A stretch of 64,000 bases of DNA from Coenobita brevimanus (Eukaryota > Arthropoda > Malacostraca > Decapoda > Coenobitidae), in assembly GCA_032717465.1 (NCBI GenBank), contig CM064670.1:19447939-19511938 (forward strand). Direction: 5' to 3'. The notes below the pieces were generated by a model. It was not told the origin of the DNA. It did not search any database and was given only the letters and a program-made list of their open reading frames with translations. A program made the translations under genes and the position numbers. Shown one piece after another: positions 48,270 to 60,234 of this stretch (its first letter is position 1; each line of letters opens with the position of its first letter).

Positions 48270-48985
48270 TTTACCTTGTACAATTCCTTATTGCGTCCAC
48301 ATCTAGAGTACTGTGTGCAGCTCTGGTCACCGCATTACAGGAAAGATATAGATAAATTAGAGAGAGTACAGCGAAGAGTAACAAAAACGATACCCAGGCT
48401 AAGGAACAAATCATACGAGAGCGATTTTTTTTTTTTTTTGCCTATCCACCATTGAGAGAGCGATTAAATGAGCTGAAGTTATGTAACCTATCAAGGCGCA
48501 GACTATGAGGGGATCTGATTCAAGTATTCAAGATTATTAAAGGAATTGATAATATGGATGTTCACAAGTATTTTAAAATTGATCGTTCGAACTATACTAG
48601 AGATAATGGGTATAAGATTATTGGAATACATTTCCAGTCAAATGAGCCAAGCATTTTTACTTTAACCCATTAGCTCCCAGAGTTTATGTGCGAGGGATTT
48701 TGCTGGAAGGGCACTAAGCGTACTGCCCTCCGCCTGTCGGCTCAGAGTCGCGAAGCTCATATGTCCCTACCCCGGGGTTCCCTTCTTTATTAAATTTTGA
48801 AAATGACCATTTCCGTCCTATATTGAGGAAGCTGGGCGCAAATGGGTTAACAGGGTTGTTAACATTTGAACAAACTATCCAGAGATAAGTTTGCTAGCAT
48901 TACAGTTATGACATTAAAAAATCACTTGGATATGTATCTCGCTTCAAATCCCCAACTAAACACCTTCATGACTGAATAATAATTT
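48270..48985 (+). mobile_element. CR1-type LINE fragment, split by a MITE
   Basis: The frame near 48279-48424 reads 'LRPHLEYCVQLWSPHYRKDI' and 'DKLERVQRRVTKTIPRLRNK', classic CR1 C-terminal reverse-transcriptase sequence. It continues, after a T-run, with 'PPLRERLNELKLCNLSRRRL' and 'GDLIQVFKIIKGIDNMDVHK'. The closing block 'RVVNIW' lies after the inserted element (48851-48985). Decayed and 5'-truncated. Confidence 0.8.
48662..48850. mobile_element. TTAA-flanked MITE (piggyBac-like) in the CR1 fragment
   Basis: 189 bases including the TTAA on each side. The left end 'ttaacccattagctcccag' and the reverse complement of the right end 'ttaacccatttgcgcccag' match at 17 of 19 positions. TTAA target duplication and terminal CCC are hallmarks of piggyBac elements. 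No coding capacity. It interrupts CR1 sequence, which resumes on both sides. Confidence 0.8.
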
Positions 48986-50035
48986 AAAGCTGTATTTCTC
49001 TCTTTCTGATCGTGACGAAACTATAGCATGATACCTGTAGCTTACTGACACTTGTAGTGTGATAGATATAATAGGACAAAATATAGTTTACTGTTATTCA
49101 GTCTTTCCAACGAAATTCCCATGTCAACTTTTCGATACTGCATGGCGGTCCTTCTCATTTTTTTCCTGCCAGCTTCGACTGGAGGGTTTGGTGGGTTGAG
49201 AGGAGGGTGGCCTTCTTGCTTTACTATCCTTACCTTCAACTTATAGAATTAGATATCATAGTGATAGTCTTCTCTGTAACAAGCAGCCTCGAAAGGACTA
49301 TTAGGTCTGTTGATATTTGCTTTCCTTTGTTCTCCTTTTGTACTCCTTGATGTATATTTCATTCCTTCGCTGTCACAGCTCAGGAGGGACGTCTCCGACT
49401 GTAAACAGCTGAGCAAAATGGCCATATTCACTAATAGTCTTGGTTTCCTCTCACTTTAGTAGATCAAACAGACTTAAACAGTCAGATTCATTTCCTGAGC
49501 TCATATAACAGATCCAGAGGAAAACGAAGGGATAAAGCCCATAATATCATGGACCCGGATACTCAAAAGTGGTCAAATGTATAGACATGGCTGTCGTTTG
49601 TTAGTAGCATCATAAGTCCCCCATACTCTGAAAAGCGTTATGATATTGCAAGCTGATTTTAACTGGGTTCATGAAAGCCTCAGTAGAAAGTAGTCAGCGC
49701 ACCATTTGATATGTGCTTCTCCAATTAGAATTTCAGCATGTCGACGTAACAACATATGGAAAGGCTGAGCCATGCCCACAGGCAACCGCGGAGCTTAGTG
49801 GTATAAGTACAGATGGAGTATAGTTAGACAATAAAACAGACTGAAATATTATCAATTATTCCATGATGTTTCTTATTCACCTATTTCTTTCCGTACCATA
49901 TTTTTATGATAAGTTTTTATTCGTTTTTAGATGTGGGAGCATCCCTAGGAGAGAGCAATACATCTGTTTCTCATTGCCGATGTTTGGAAATCAGGTGCTT
50001 CACTTCCGTATACTTTAGCAAATTTAGTGACTTTA
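48986..50035. other. Intergenic, no gene seen
   Basis: No recognised gene or repeat. Confidence 0.4.
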
Positions 50036-50365
50036 CACCACACCACACAGTACAACACACCCTACCATTCTCCTTCACCACACCACACAAAATCACACAT
50101 TACAACACACCCTACCATTCTCCTTCACCATACCACACAAAATCACACAGTACAACACACCCTACCATTCTCCTTCACCATACCACACAAAATCACACAG
50201 TACAACACACCCTACCATTCTCCTTCACCACAACACACAAAATCACACAGTACAACACACCCTACCATTCTCCTTCACCACAACACACAAAATCACACAG
50301 TACAACACACCCTACCATTCTCCTTCACCACAACACACAAAATCACACAGCACACAACACCAAAC
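50036..50365. repeat. 50-bp tandem repeat, six copies
   Basis: The word 'cctaccattctccttcacca' starts at 50061, 50111, 50161, 50211, 50261 and 50311, giving an exact period of 50. Units differ by only one or two bases. It breaks down into 'cacaccacacc' words by 50400. A 286-codon frame runs through it but is an artefact of the repeat. Confidence 0.95.
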
Positions 50366-51730
50366 CACACAAAATTACCTCCCACACCACACCAACTGCA
50401 GTAACCAAAGGGCCCCTAAGCTCCCTATCTGTTACTTCTGTACATAAATTTCTTTTTGCTATTCCTTGTCTTGTTGTGTTTTTGTTTGTCTCATATTTTC
50501 AGTTCGTGCTATATACCTTTTCTCTATTCTGTTATCGTTCTTCTTTATTCAGTCTCTTCCCAGTTTATTTCCTATCCCCTCTTTGCCTATTCGCAATTCG
50601 TAGTACATTTTCCTGTTTCATTTCGCTGCTTCTTTCTTTCTGTTCATTTGTTGTGTGTCTGACCTCGTACCACTTCATTTGTGAACAAGCCATTCGCTTC
50701 AGTGGGCGTGAAGCTGACAATGGCAATCGCTTCACAACAATATCCTTCAGTCACCGATATTGTTAGTTTTCGTTATTAAATGAGTGCCTAAGGACTGTTG
50801 CCATTTTATGTTGACATTTCATTTCAATGAGTACTTTTACCTTGATCCAATAAAGAGGTTTGTAGGGCGCTCAAGTTTCCGTATAGGTCACACTGTAGAA
50901 ATTTATCAAAGATTTTTCCAGTATACAAGCTATGAAATGTGGCATCACAAGTTGACGACTAAATTGGTTCAAATATCGATGGAGCGAGCATTTATGAAAT
51001 TCACAAGTGATACATTACTGTTCTAAGGAGATGTGACATTCACAGACATTCTGAGTATCCGGGCCTTATCATTGTTCTCTGTGTATAGGTATTCATCAGG
51101 ACATAGCTGATTTATTTTCACCTAATGGCAACGAACAACTTGCATATTTTTCGTGACTGCATGAAATTCTGTTAATTTCATTTATGAAGTAAGAATGAAT
51201 CTTCTTGGTTAATGATCAGATCGACCAACCGGTGTAACTATCCTGAACATCACCTTAGTTGAAAGGGATTAGGCCTACGGATCATTGTAAGGTAAGATCA
51301 AGCGTGCTTTACCACCACACAAATTATTTACTAACTCTTGGATTTATTTGCCAGTGTCCGTGCTACGAGGGCGCCGTGTTGCAGGACAGAGCTACCGCTG
51401 GCCCAGCCTCCCTGCACCATATCACTCCACCAATACCCACACATCCACGCTCGGTCATGACAGGTCAGCTTATACCACGGCTCCTGCTTTGAGTCATCTA
51501 CAGTGTCTGTATTATTTACATTACCACACTAATGTGGCAGTGCTCAATTTTATCTGAATAAAATTGTACGGGGTTAGCAAGAATAGAATGTTAAACATGT
51601 CCCAATCGTGAGAGGGGTGATGGAACAATATTAACACTCTTAGGCTCCAATGCTCACTCTCAAGCGTGGGAGGGTTAGGACGATCTACATCAACTAACTA
51701 ACCTTGTATCCATACTCGTATCTGATATTA
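50366..51730. other. Intergenic; trace of palindromic element
   Basis: No gene supported. 51556-51620 has a right-half trace of the palindromic family ('gaataaaattgtacggggtt' plus 'agcaagaatag'). Confidence 0.4.
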
Positions 51731-51750
51731 CACACACACACACACACATA

Positions 51751-51813
<63 letters not shown>

Positions 51814-51834
51814 GCAAGCACGCGCGCGCGCGCA
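51731..51834. repeat. (CA)n(CG)n microsatellite
   Basis: CA run with 'tacgcg' and 'gcacgcaagcacgcg' variants at its ends. Confidence 0.96.
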
Positions 51835-51904
51835 AGTAAATAACCTCATAATTGTTAGGCACACATTTTTTTTTTTTTTCGGCCGATGCTAGACTTTTCT
51901 GACC

Positions 51905-54900
51905 ATCCGAGGAGCGTCCCTAATAATGAAACTGTTAGAGATGAAAACACAGAAGATGAAATCACAGAAGAAATACCTTATATACCTCCTGGGGGTAGGG
52001 GGGTTTCAAGAATACTCCCCCAGTATCCATGCTTGTCGTACGAGGCGACTAAAAGGATTGGTGGCGGGTTAGTGCCCCACCCCGTAAAAAGAGCTACCGG
52101 TAACTAAACAAGTGAATAAAGCGCCTCGGACCAGGACGGACCATACGTTGACGACTAAGGAACGTACAAAGGACTTTCTGATGATGGGAACGTGGAATGT
52201 GAGAGGAGTGAATGATGAAGTGAAAGAGAGAGAGATTGTTCAGGTGCCTGAGGATGCAAGAGTGGATGTATGTGGACTGACTGAAACTAAATAGAAAGGT
52301 GAAAGGGTGAGAGAATGGGAATATGGTTTAGGTATATGTGAGGAAGTTAATGAGAATGAGAGGGCAAGAGAGGGAGTATGTCTGATGATAAGCAAGAAGT
52401 GGAAGGAGAATATAAGAGAATATGGAACAGTGGGTGCAAGGATTGTATGGGTGAGGATGGAAGTAGGTATACAAGCGTGGGCGATTGTATGTGTGTATGC
52501 TCCGACAGAGGACCGAGTGGCAAGAGTGAAAGATGAGTTTTGGGCGAGAGTAGAAGCATGTATGGACAAATTTGAGAGGAGCGAGAGAGTGCTTTTGATT
52601 GGAGACATGAATGGCAAAGTTGGGAATGTACGAGTGGATGGAGCGGTTCAGTGGGGTGTGCCAGCTGAAGTAGATGGGAATGGTAGTGATTTAGTGGACA
52701 TTTGTGCTGGTAAGGGGTTGGCAATAGTCAACACATACTTTCGGCATAAGATGATCCACCGGTATACATGGAGAGTAATAAGGAGGATGGATGGTGAACT
52801 TGTTGAACGAAAGGCAATGATAGACTACATGTGTGTGGATGAGCGAATGAGAAGACAAGTGTTTGATGCAAGAGTGTGGAGAGGGTGGGGGAATGGAGTC
52901 TAGGACCATCACTTAGTGATGGCCAAGGTAAAGCTGCAAAGAAAATGGATGAGGAGACGAAGGGGAAGACAGGAGGAAACAGCTCCTGTGAGAAGAGTGG
53001 AGAATTTGCAAGATAGTTAGAAAATGGCAGAGTATAAGACCATAGTGGAAGAAAGATTGGGAAGGTATGAGCTAGAGCAGATGGAAGGGGTGGAAGACAT
53101 ATGTAAGATATTCACGGAAGAGATAGGCCCAGCTTGTTAGGTGGTTTGTGGAGTGAGGAGGAGATGCAAGGGTGTGCAAGGGACAGCATGGTGGAATGAT
53201 GAGGTGAAACGAGCTGTGGAACAAAAGAAGAAGGCATATAATGAATGGTTAGCGAGTAGAGGTAGGGGAGAAGATGAGAGAGAGAAGAGAGAGGTATATG
53301 TGAGCAGGAGAAGGGAGGTGAAGAGACTGGTAAAGGAAAGTAAGAAGAAAGTGGATGAAGAGTTTGGGAGGAATCTGAGTGTGAAATGGAGGGAGAGTAA
53401 GAAATTGTTTTGGAAGGAGGTAAAGAAAGTACGGCAGTGTGAAAGGGGAAATAGTAGGGGAGTGAAAGATAGGAATAATAGATTGTTCGTGGAGAAGAGA
53501 GAGAAATTGAGGAGATGGAAGGAGCACTTTGAGGATTTGTTGAATGTAGAGAGTGAGAGCAGTGCGAGTATAAGTGGTTGGGGAATGGCTGGGAGAAGAA
53601 GAGATGAGAGGAGGAAGGAAGAGATCAGTAGGGGAGAAGTAGGGGAATCAATGAAGAAGATCAAGATGGGAAAGGCCCCAGGAATTGATGGAGTGTGTGG
53701 TGAAATGCTGAGGTATGGGGGTGAGATTGTTGTGGAGTGGATATGGAAGTTGTGTAGATTGGCTTCGGAAGTAGGAAGGGTTCCAGAGGACTGGAAATCA
53801 GGTATAATTGTTCCTTTATACAAAGGAAAGCTGGAGAGAGAAGTATGTGGTAACCACAGGGGTATTTGCCTTCTTAGTGTGACTGGAAAAATATATGGTA
53901 GAATACTTATTGATAGGGTTCGGCATATGACAGAGGAGCTAGTTGGAGAAGAACAAGGTGGATTTAGGAAGGGAAAAGGGTGTGTAGATCAGATATTTTT
54001 TCTGAGATGTTTAGTGGAGAAGTATATAGAGAAAGGAAAGAAAGTGTATGCTGCCTTCATGGACTTGGAGAAAGCTTATGACAGAATAGATAGGCAATGT
54101 ATGTGGAAGGTATTAAGAATATATGGAGTGGAGGGGAAATTGCTGAGTGCTGTGAAGAGTATGTACGAAGGAGCTAGGGCTACGGTGCGAGTGGATGGGG
54201 AGCTGAGTGAGTTCTTTGATCTCAATGTGGGACTGAAACAGGGTTGTGTGATGTCTCCATGGCTGGTTAATATATACATGGATGGGGTTGTAAAGGAAGT
54301 GCAAGGTAGGGCAATGGATGTAGGGGTGGCTCTAATGAATGAGGGTGAGATTTGGAAGATCCGGTGTTGCTGTTTCCTGATGATACAGTATTGTTGAGTG
54401 AAGATGAATGGGAGTTGCAAGGTTTGGTGAATGAATTTGGGACAGTGTGTAGGTGGAGGAAGCTGAAAGTTAATGTAAACAAAAGTAAAGTTATGGTGTT
54501 TGGGAGGAATGAAGTCACAGAATGTACAGTGATGTTGAATGGTGAGGATATGGAGAATGTGAGTGCATTCAAGTACTTTGGTAGTGTGATGAGTAAGGAT
54601 GGAACTTTGGGGGATGAAGTACGTGAAAGGGTACAGCAGGGAAGGAAGGTTGTTGGTTCACTGAAAGCAGTGATGAGAAATAGGGATGTGAGTATGGAAG
54701 TTAAGAAGTCACTGCATGATAGTACTGTGATCCCTACCCTGTTGTATGGAAGCGAGGCGTGGACCTTGCAGGAGGGGAACAAGTCAAGAGTGAGAGCAGT
54801 GGAAATGAGTTACTTGAGAGGAGCATGTGGAGTGACCTGGAGGGACAGGTTGACGAATGAAGAAGTGAAGGAACGTTGTGGGGTGGATGTGGATGTGGTT

Positions 54901-55175
54901 GAAAAGCTTAGGAGAAATACACTGAGGTGGTTTGGACATGTGGAGGGAATGGAGAATGAAAGACTGACTAAGAGGGTGTATGTAGGTGAGGTGGAGGGAG
55001 GGAGAGGGAGGGGTAGACCGAGGATGAGGTGGAGGGATGGAGTTGAGAGGTATATGAGGGGTGGGGTGAGTTGGGGGGAGGGTAGTCAAATGGTGGGTGA
55101 CAGAGCGACTTGGAGGCGTTTTGCCTGCGGCCACCCTTTGCGGGATTAGGGTCGGGCCGTAGATAGATAGAAATG
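51905..55175 (+). mobile_element. RTE-type LINE, near full length (copy D)
   Basis: Leader (to about 52180) with 'cttgtcgtacgaggcgacta' shared with copy A, then endonuclease and reverse transcriptase to 55149. The end is 'ccctttgcgggattagggtc' and 'gtagatagatag'. It is the longest and clearest member of the family, and the reference for copies A, B, C and the 5S-headed SINE. The exact 5' end is uncertain. Confidence 0.88.
52182..55149 (+). pseudogene. Endonuclease-reverse transcriptase of LINE copy D, broken
   Basis: Endonuclease landmarks: 'MGTWNVRGV' (52189), 'DVCGLTETK' then a stop, 'AIVCVYAPTEDR', 'VLLIGDMNGKVGNVRV' (52595-52640), 'HRYTW', 'MIDYMCVDERM', and 'DHHLV' just after a stop near 52903. 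Two more stops lie in the linker (near 53020 and 53140). Reverse transcriptase (53141-54397): 'APGIDGVCGEMLRYGGE', 'VPEDWKSGIIVPLYKGK', 'GEEQGGFRKGKGCVDQIF', 'AFMDLEKAYDRIDRQCMW' and 'GLKQGCVMSPWLVNIYMDG'. A frameshift near 54357 precedes the catalytic box, which reads 'LLFPDDTVLLSEDE' in the next frame (54352-55149). The C-terminal 'RWFGHVEGMENERLTKRVY' follows. About four stops and one frameshift inactivate it. Confidence 0.88.
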
Positions 55176-55337
55176 ATAAAAATGAAAGAATATTTCAGGC
55201 AGCCAATGGAATATGCAGAGAGTGTATGCTTATCAGCGTCCAAAGTTCTCCCACTGCAAATTATCATTCCTCTGACAAAGTGATTAGGTTGTATATTCAA
55301 TATCAGGTGATCATCGTTACCAAAATACAGAAAAGCT

Positions 55338-55625
55338 AAAGTTACTAAGTGGTTAGCATTGGTAACTGAGAAACTGTCGGTCTGTTGGATCAGAGTTCGA
55401 ATCCTGTTGTGGGGCAACAGGCGCTGCACGGCTCGGGTGTCCATCCACCTTTTGTGGGCTGGTAAGTAAAATGAGTACCTACGGTAACATCTAAAGGAGG
55501 ACTGTGGTAAACCTGCATGATGCAGTGGCCTTGTATCCCGGGGTAGTGGGTGAATTACCAGCCATAGATTTGAAGGCTCAGGTTACGGAAATAAGCACCA
55601 CGGCTAAGCACCTCATGTTGTCTTC
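55338..55625 (+). mobile_element. tRNA-derived SINE
   Basis: The head has the A box 'ctaagtggttagcattgg' and the B box 'cagagttcgaatcctg' (55388-55403), in correct order and spacing for a tRNA with a longer variable arm. The body has 'gggtgtccatccacc' and 'gtaagtaaaatgagtacc'. The 3' boundary is uncertain. Confidence 0.65.
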
Positions 55626-56094
55626 ACTCTCTTTTACCTTGATGATGAAAGACGTTAGAGTATATCTGTATTTTACTACTTGCAGATGGCGTATTATAAG
55701 AATATTCTCAAAGACAGACAAGTGAAGTACATCGTCAGTTCTGCTCGTAATCAGCCAATTCACTACGATTACCTGTGTGTGTATCTATCTATCTATCTGT
55801 CTCTTTATCTATGCATGTAGATATATTTATGTATGTATGTTTGTATATATGTACGAATGTATGTATGTGCGCCGACAGGTTCTTTTATTCTGAGCAGGAA
55901 TAAGCTCTCGCAGTAAAGGGATAAACAAATTATAACACTTATTCATGCCTCATCCTATACTCATCTGTCTCAAATCTGGACTGAATTATCTGTGTTGATG
56001 TAGAGAGACGGCGGGTAATGCAGCGGTCTGCAGCGCTAGTCAGAATGAAGATTGTGTACTATGGGTTAATGGATATTGGTCCCTGAGAGACGAC
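55626..56094. other. Intergenic with short (TATC)n and (GTAT)n
   Basis: No gene. Tetranucleotide repeats at 55780-55865. Confidence 0.5.
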
Positions 56095-57290
56095 TGGATT
56101 TTTTTTTTTTTAATACCTCCGCCAATGAAGATGTGGGAGGGTATGTATTCACCCCTGTTTGTTGCTTGCCATTCGGCATGCATGTTGGTCATTTCCGTAT
56201 GTTTGTCTGTCTCTTAGTTTGTCTGCTCTCTACAGGTCACAGTTTTGCGTCAATACCTCTGAAAAAAAAACAAAAAAACTCAGAAGGTAGATATCTATAA
56301 AGTCTGGAAGCCTATTGCATTTCATCATACTCGGTCAAAGGCGTGGGCTGGGTGGGGGGTTGAAACCCCTCAATGTTGGAATTTCTACCGCAAGACCTGT
56401 AGGGTGATTTCAACAGAACAGTAAGTAAAAAGAGAGAGAGAGAGAGAGAGAGAGCATCGGATCTTTATGAAATTTTAAGAGGGGGGAAGAGGAGAAGGCG
56501 GGGGAAAAAGGCAAGAGGGGGAGGGAAAGAGGGAAGAGAGAGGGAAAGGGAGGAAAAGGGGGGAAGAGTGGGAGGATGAGGGTGGAGAAAAGACGGGAGA
56601 AGAGGGGGAAGAAGGGAAGAGAAGAGAGGGGAAAGGGGTGGATCCCTCCGGCAAGCACTCTGCCTATGGCAGTTTCATCTATATGTCTGTTTGTTTGTCA
56701 GCTCTCTACAGGTCACAATTTTTCGCCAATCGTTATGAAAAAAAAAAAAAAATCAGAAGGTAGATATCCGTAAGCCCTGGAAGCCTATTGTTTTTCAACA
56801 AAATCGGTCAAAGGCCCTGGACTGGGTCAGGGGTTGAAACTTCCTCACCGGCCGTTGGTACGGAAATCGTCGGAACCCAGTGGGCGGTCTAGGCACCATA
56901 TTTTTAATTTTTGAAAATCAATTTTTTTTTTTTTTTACCAAAGTGAAGAGAAACGTCTGGCGCACCTGGCAATGCAATATTTTGCTTCGTAATCCCATCG
57001 TGTGGTTCACAATGGAGCACGAAATTTTTCGCCCAGTGACTGCCTATACACCGGTGAAAACCAAGCAGACACAATCGGAACCATCCGGCAAGCACTGTGC
57101 CTAGGCAGTTTCATCTGGTTGCTTGTGTGTTTGTTTGTCCACAAGATATCCCAAAAAGTTATTGACGGATGTTAATGAAATTTTGTGAATATGTGTTTCA
57201 TAGGCCAAGGAAGGGTTGATTTAACTCTGGGTGATGAAATCTGAGTTGTCTGGTATAGGCGTTGGCGGATGTAATGTAGGCACTCTCTAA
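56095..57290. repeat. Repeated 'cctccgccaatgaag' element, two to three units
   Basis: Words repeated in order: 'tttgtc(t)gctctctacaggtc' (near 56218 and 56698), 'cagaaggtagatatc' (near 56281 and 56753), 'ggaagcctattg', 'tcggtcaaagg' and 'ggggttgaaac'. A third diverged unit begins near 57115 ('gtgtttgtttgtccacaaga'). The start 'aatacctccgccaatgaag' with 'gttgacggat..aatgaaattttgtg' is a wording widely seen in marine animal repeats. A purine-rich tract (56454-56640) with (GA)n at 56430-56453 lies between the first two units. Confidence 0.7.
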
Positions 57291-57344
57291 GTGTGCTTAG
57301 TCTGCTGATCATGTACCGCCAACAAGCGCTTATGTCAATCCCTT

Positions 57345-57490
57345 GACCCCTTTTAATGTCGAGATTTTGTTTTCATTTCATTCTTGCCGCTGTTAAATGC
57401 TATTAATAAATTTTGGAGAGCACCTTAACATTCAAAGGGCCAATGAAGACTATTTCTAATCTACCTGATCCATTCAGTTTTAAAAGTTTC
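57345..57490. mobile_element. Decayed palindromic TTAA element
   Basis: 'gaccccttttaatgtcgaga' plus 'ttttgtttt..ttcttgccgctg' on the left, and 'ccattcagttttaaaagttt' on the right. Confidence 0.4.
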
Positions 57491-57756
57491 TTCAAAGAAT
57501 AATAATATGATTTGTAAGAAGCAACAATCAGATTTAAAGTAGATACTGTACCACGTCACTGTTGCCTACTGAAGGCGTTACATACGGTACCACACCCTTT
57601 AGCCTCGTCGTCTCTCATGGGGCAGTATGAGTCTGGGGACTGTATATCAGGTGGTACAGGATTCGTAACACCTGTTCCGTAGCGATTCATTTTGGATATT
57701 TCATCTTAACATTCTTTTGTGCGTTATTTATATTACTTTAATATCTATCTTGTTTG

Positions 57757-57850
57757 CACTGATAACATCTGTCCATATACCTGTCTGTAGCCACAAACGA
57801 ATCACTTCCATGTCATCCTGTCCTCCGCCTGTTTGGCTGTCATCCTTCGA
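57757..57850 (-). mobile_element. 3' end scrap of the RTE LINE
   Basis: 'gccacaaacgaatcacttcc' plus 'atgtcatcctgtcctccgcc' matches 'gccacaaacaaatcgcctcc' plus 'aagtcgccctgtcccccgcc' at the 3' end of copies A and C. Confidence 0.6.
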
Positions 57851-58169
57851 ACTCAGTAAATACAACAAAACCCTGGATAATACAGCTTCTCTTCCCGTCC
57901 CCCTCTTTTTTATGCAGACAGAAGGAGTGAAAGGACAACACATCCCCCAGAGTTAGAGGTGCCCCCAGAGGACTGAGGCGGACTTCACAGTGACTGGTGT
58001 AGACTCAATGTGGACATTGTAATGACTGGTGCAGACTGCATGTGGAAACGGGGCAAGATGGTTCTGATGCCTTCTCAACTGCTTCATGACTACGCCTTGC
58101 TCTGTGAACACCATCTCGCGCCTAAATGTCCTAGAAGGGTCAGGGAGAAGGTAGAACAGATATAAGACA

Positions 58170-59275
58170 CGGATAGTTGACTATAGTGGTAGAAGACAAT
58201 GGTATGGTGTAGGTTAGAAGGCAGGTAGGATAAGTACAAGGTACAGTCGATAAAAACGGAAATAATGGTAGGAGACATTATTATGATGCAGGATAGGAAA
58301 AGCGTAGGACAGATTCGCAGCACAGCCCACGAAACAGAAGATATAGAAAGGGAACAGTGATATGGTATAATTTAAGATTAATGTAGGACAGAACCAAGGC
58401 ACAGACACTGAAACGGATGATAGTGATAGTAGACAATGGTATGGTAGGTTAGGAGGAGGGTAGTTAATACAAGGCACAGACGGTGATGCAGCGGACAGCG
58501 ACAGTAGATAGTGGTACAGTGTAGGCTAAGAGGAAGGTAGGATAGATACATAACAGGGCAGTGAAACAAAAGATCGTGGCAGTAGACAAGTTATAGTGTA
58601 GGAAGAGTAAACACAATGTCGTGACGAACATAATGGATTTTATTATCAGACGTTTCGACATTTCCTTAAAGTCACCTTCAGTGGTCTAAAATGATAAAGT
58701 TATTAAGATTACATACATGTAAATATCAAAGTGCTTTGTAGATACAATGATGAATGAGAGTATTAAGCAATGTTTAAGGGGTAGGATGATATATTATTGT
58801 TAAATTGGGGTTTGTGCAGTTTAATATACAAGGACTCTAAGATTCTTACACTGCCACTAGAGCAGCTATCAAATATTTTAAAATAATCATCTTTAAGACG
58901 AGTATCACACTGAACACTGTGTTCCATCACGACATTGTGTTTACTCTTCCTACTGAAGGTCCGGTTCCCCAAGAACGAACCAATATCAAATTATAGTGTA
59001 AGTCAGGAGGAAGGTACAGACAATTAAAGTCCGTGAAATAGAAGATAGTAGTAGTAGATGGAAGCATGGTATAAGTTAAGGAGAATGTAGGATAAATACA
59101 GATAACTAGTAGTGAAACGGAAAATAGTGTAGTAAATAGTGGTATGATGTAGCTTGGGAGGAGGTTAGGCAGATACAAGGGACAGATGTTGAAGCAGATG
59201 GTAAACCGCAGCTTAAGAGGAGGGCACGGTAAGTACAAGACTCAGAAGGTGGTAGTAGATGGTGGCATGGTGTAA
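58170..59275. repeat. Degenerate satellite, period about 77, with an insertion
   Basis: The word 'tatggtgtaggtta' and variants recur near 58203, 58281, 58362, 58440, 58515, 58592, 58993, 59066, 59142 and 59265. Each is accompanied by 'gaaacggaagatagtg', 'gtagtagac' and 'aggataagtacaaggcacag'. The array is interrupted at about 58603-58985 by a Penelope-type fragment. Confidence 0.8.
58603..58985 (-). mobile_element. Penelope-type retroelement 3' end
   Basis: The minus strand frame 58972-58763 reads 'RTFSRKSKHNVVMEHS' and 'CDTRLKDDYFKIFDSCS', then 'VRILESLYIKLHKPQFNN' and 'SYPLN' before a stop. This matches the C-terminal end of Penelope-like proteins after the GIY-YIG endonuclease. A 3' UTR of about 130 bases follows. 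It ends with a 22-base word that is the reverse complement of the coding stretch at 58927-58948. Confidence 0.75.
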
Positions 59276-59284
59276 GTTTGGTTT

Positions 59285-59430
59285 TTAGATTGCTGTGGGC
59301 AGACGTTAGCTTGTGAGAATCCAGTTTAGAAACTCTGTTGTAGTCGGAGAACTCGAACTCACGAAAACGTTCTAAAGCACAAGTTCGGTATCAGACTGAC
59401 AAGCCACCGAGTCGCCACACCGTCCCTTGT
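59285..59430 (-). mobile_element. tRNA-derived SINE (class II tRNA-like head)
   Basis: On the minus strand: 'ggtgtggcgactcggtggct' (A-box region), then a loop-and-arm stretch of about 40 bases, and the B box 'gtgagttcgagttctcc' near 59345-59361. The spacing suits a Leu/Ser-like tRNA with a long variable arm. Confidence 0.55.
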
Positions 59431-60234
59431 GACGTGGATCCATCTTCATCGCTGCAGTCCACTTTTAGGTGCTGCATGGAAGCCATGCTGACACCATCAC
59501 TCTCGAGCTATGGGATATTACGTTCACTGATACTCTACAAACCTGTGCTACAACTTGATATTGTGGTCAAATTGACCTCAGAGAAGTGGGATATATGTGG
59601 GAGCGAAGAGATCCAAGAATGATCAATTTCTGCTCAAAAATCTGACAGTTTCAATATGAGTTAAGTCATTATGGTTAGGTACATCATTTAAACTGAACAC
59701 AAGATAATGAAGCCTCACTGCCTACACACCGTGCTCTGAGGTTCAGAATAACCTACAATAATTAAAAAACAGATATTCAGATAAATGAAAACTAATTCTC
59801 TGGAGGAATGTTATGCTACAAGAAGATCACTGTTTTCCTTAGTAATAATCTGAATGTAATTAGTTCTGTCACACTCAGATACTGTACCGACAATCTGTGA
59901 TGAGAATTAGGATCTGGATAACTATAAACTGAAGACTATCGTATCAAAACGTGAACTCTTTCATGAGTGATTTTATAAACATGCAAAGCACCTTTTCATT
60001 GTACACTCTGATGATGGTCCTATAACTTGCTCCTTTTCCTTACTTCTAGATTCCACCACCCCATGTTTAATACTGTACCTGGAATAGGGTAATGGTGATG
60101 ATAATGATGAAGACCGAGAGTCACTCAAGTTGCGGTGTCCGCATTTCTATGATATACCGTATTCCATTTTCGTATCCCTAGACGACTGTATTCATCTTTG
60201 GAGTTACTTTCCGAACAGAAGTTTAATCCTCATC
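59431..60234. other. Intergenic, no gene seen
   Basis: No recognised feature. Confidence 0.4.

Noticed and set aside
49906..50766. 286-codon frame containing the 50-base satellite
   Set aside because: The frame is kept open by stop-poor repeat units and pyrimidine-rich flanks. No domain, no conserved features, and the repeat period is not a multiple of three.
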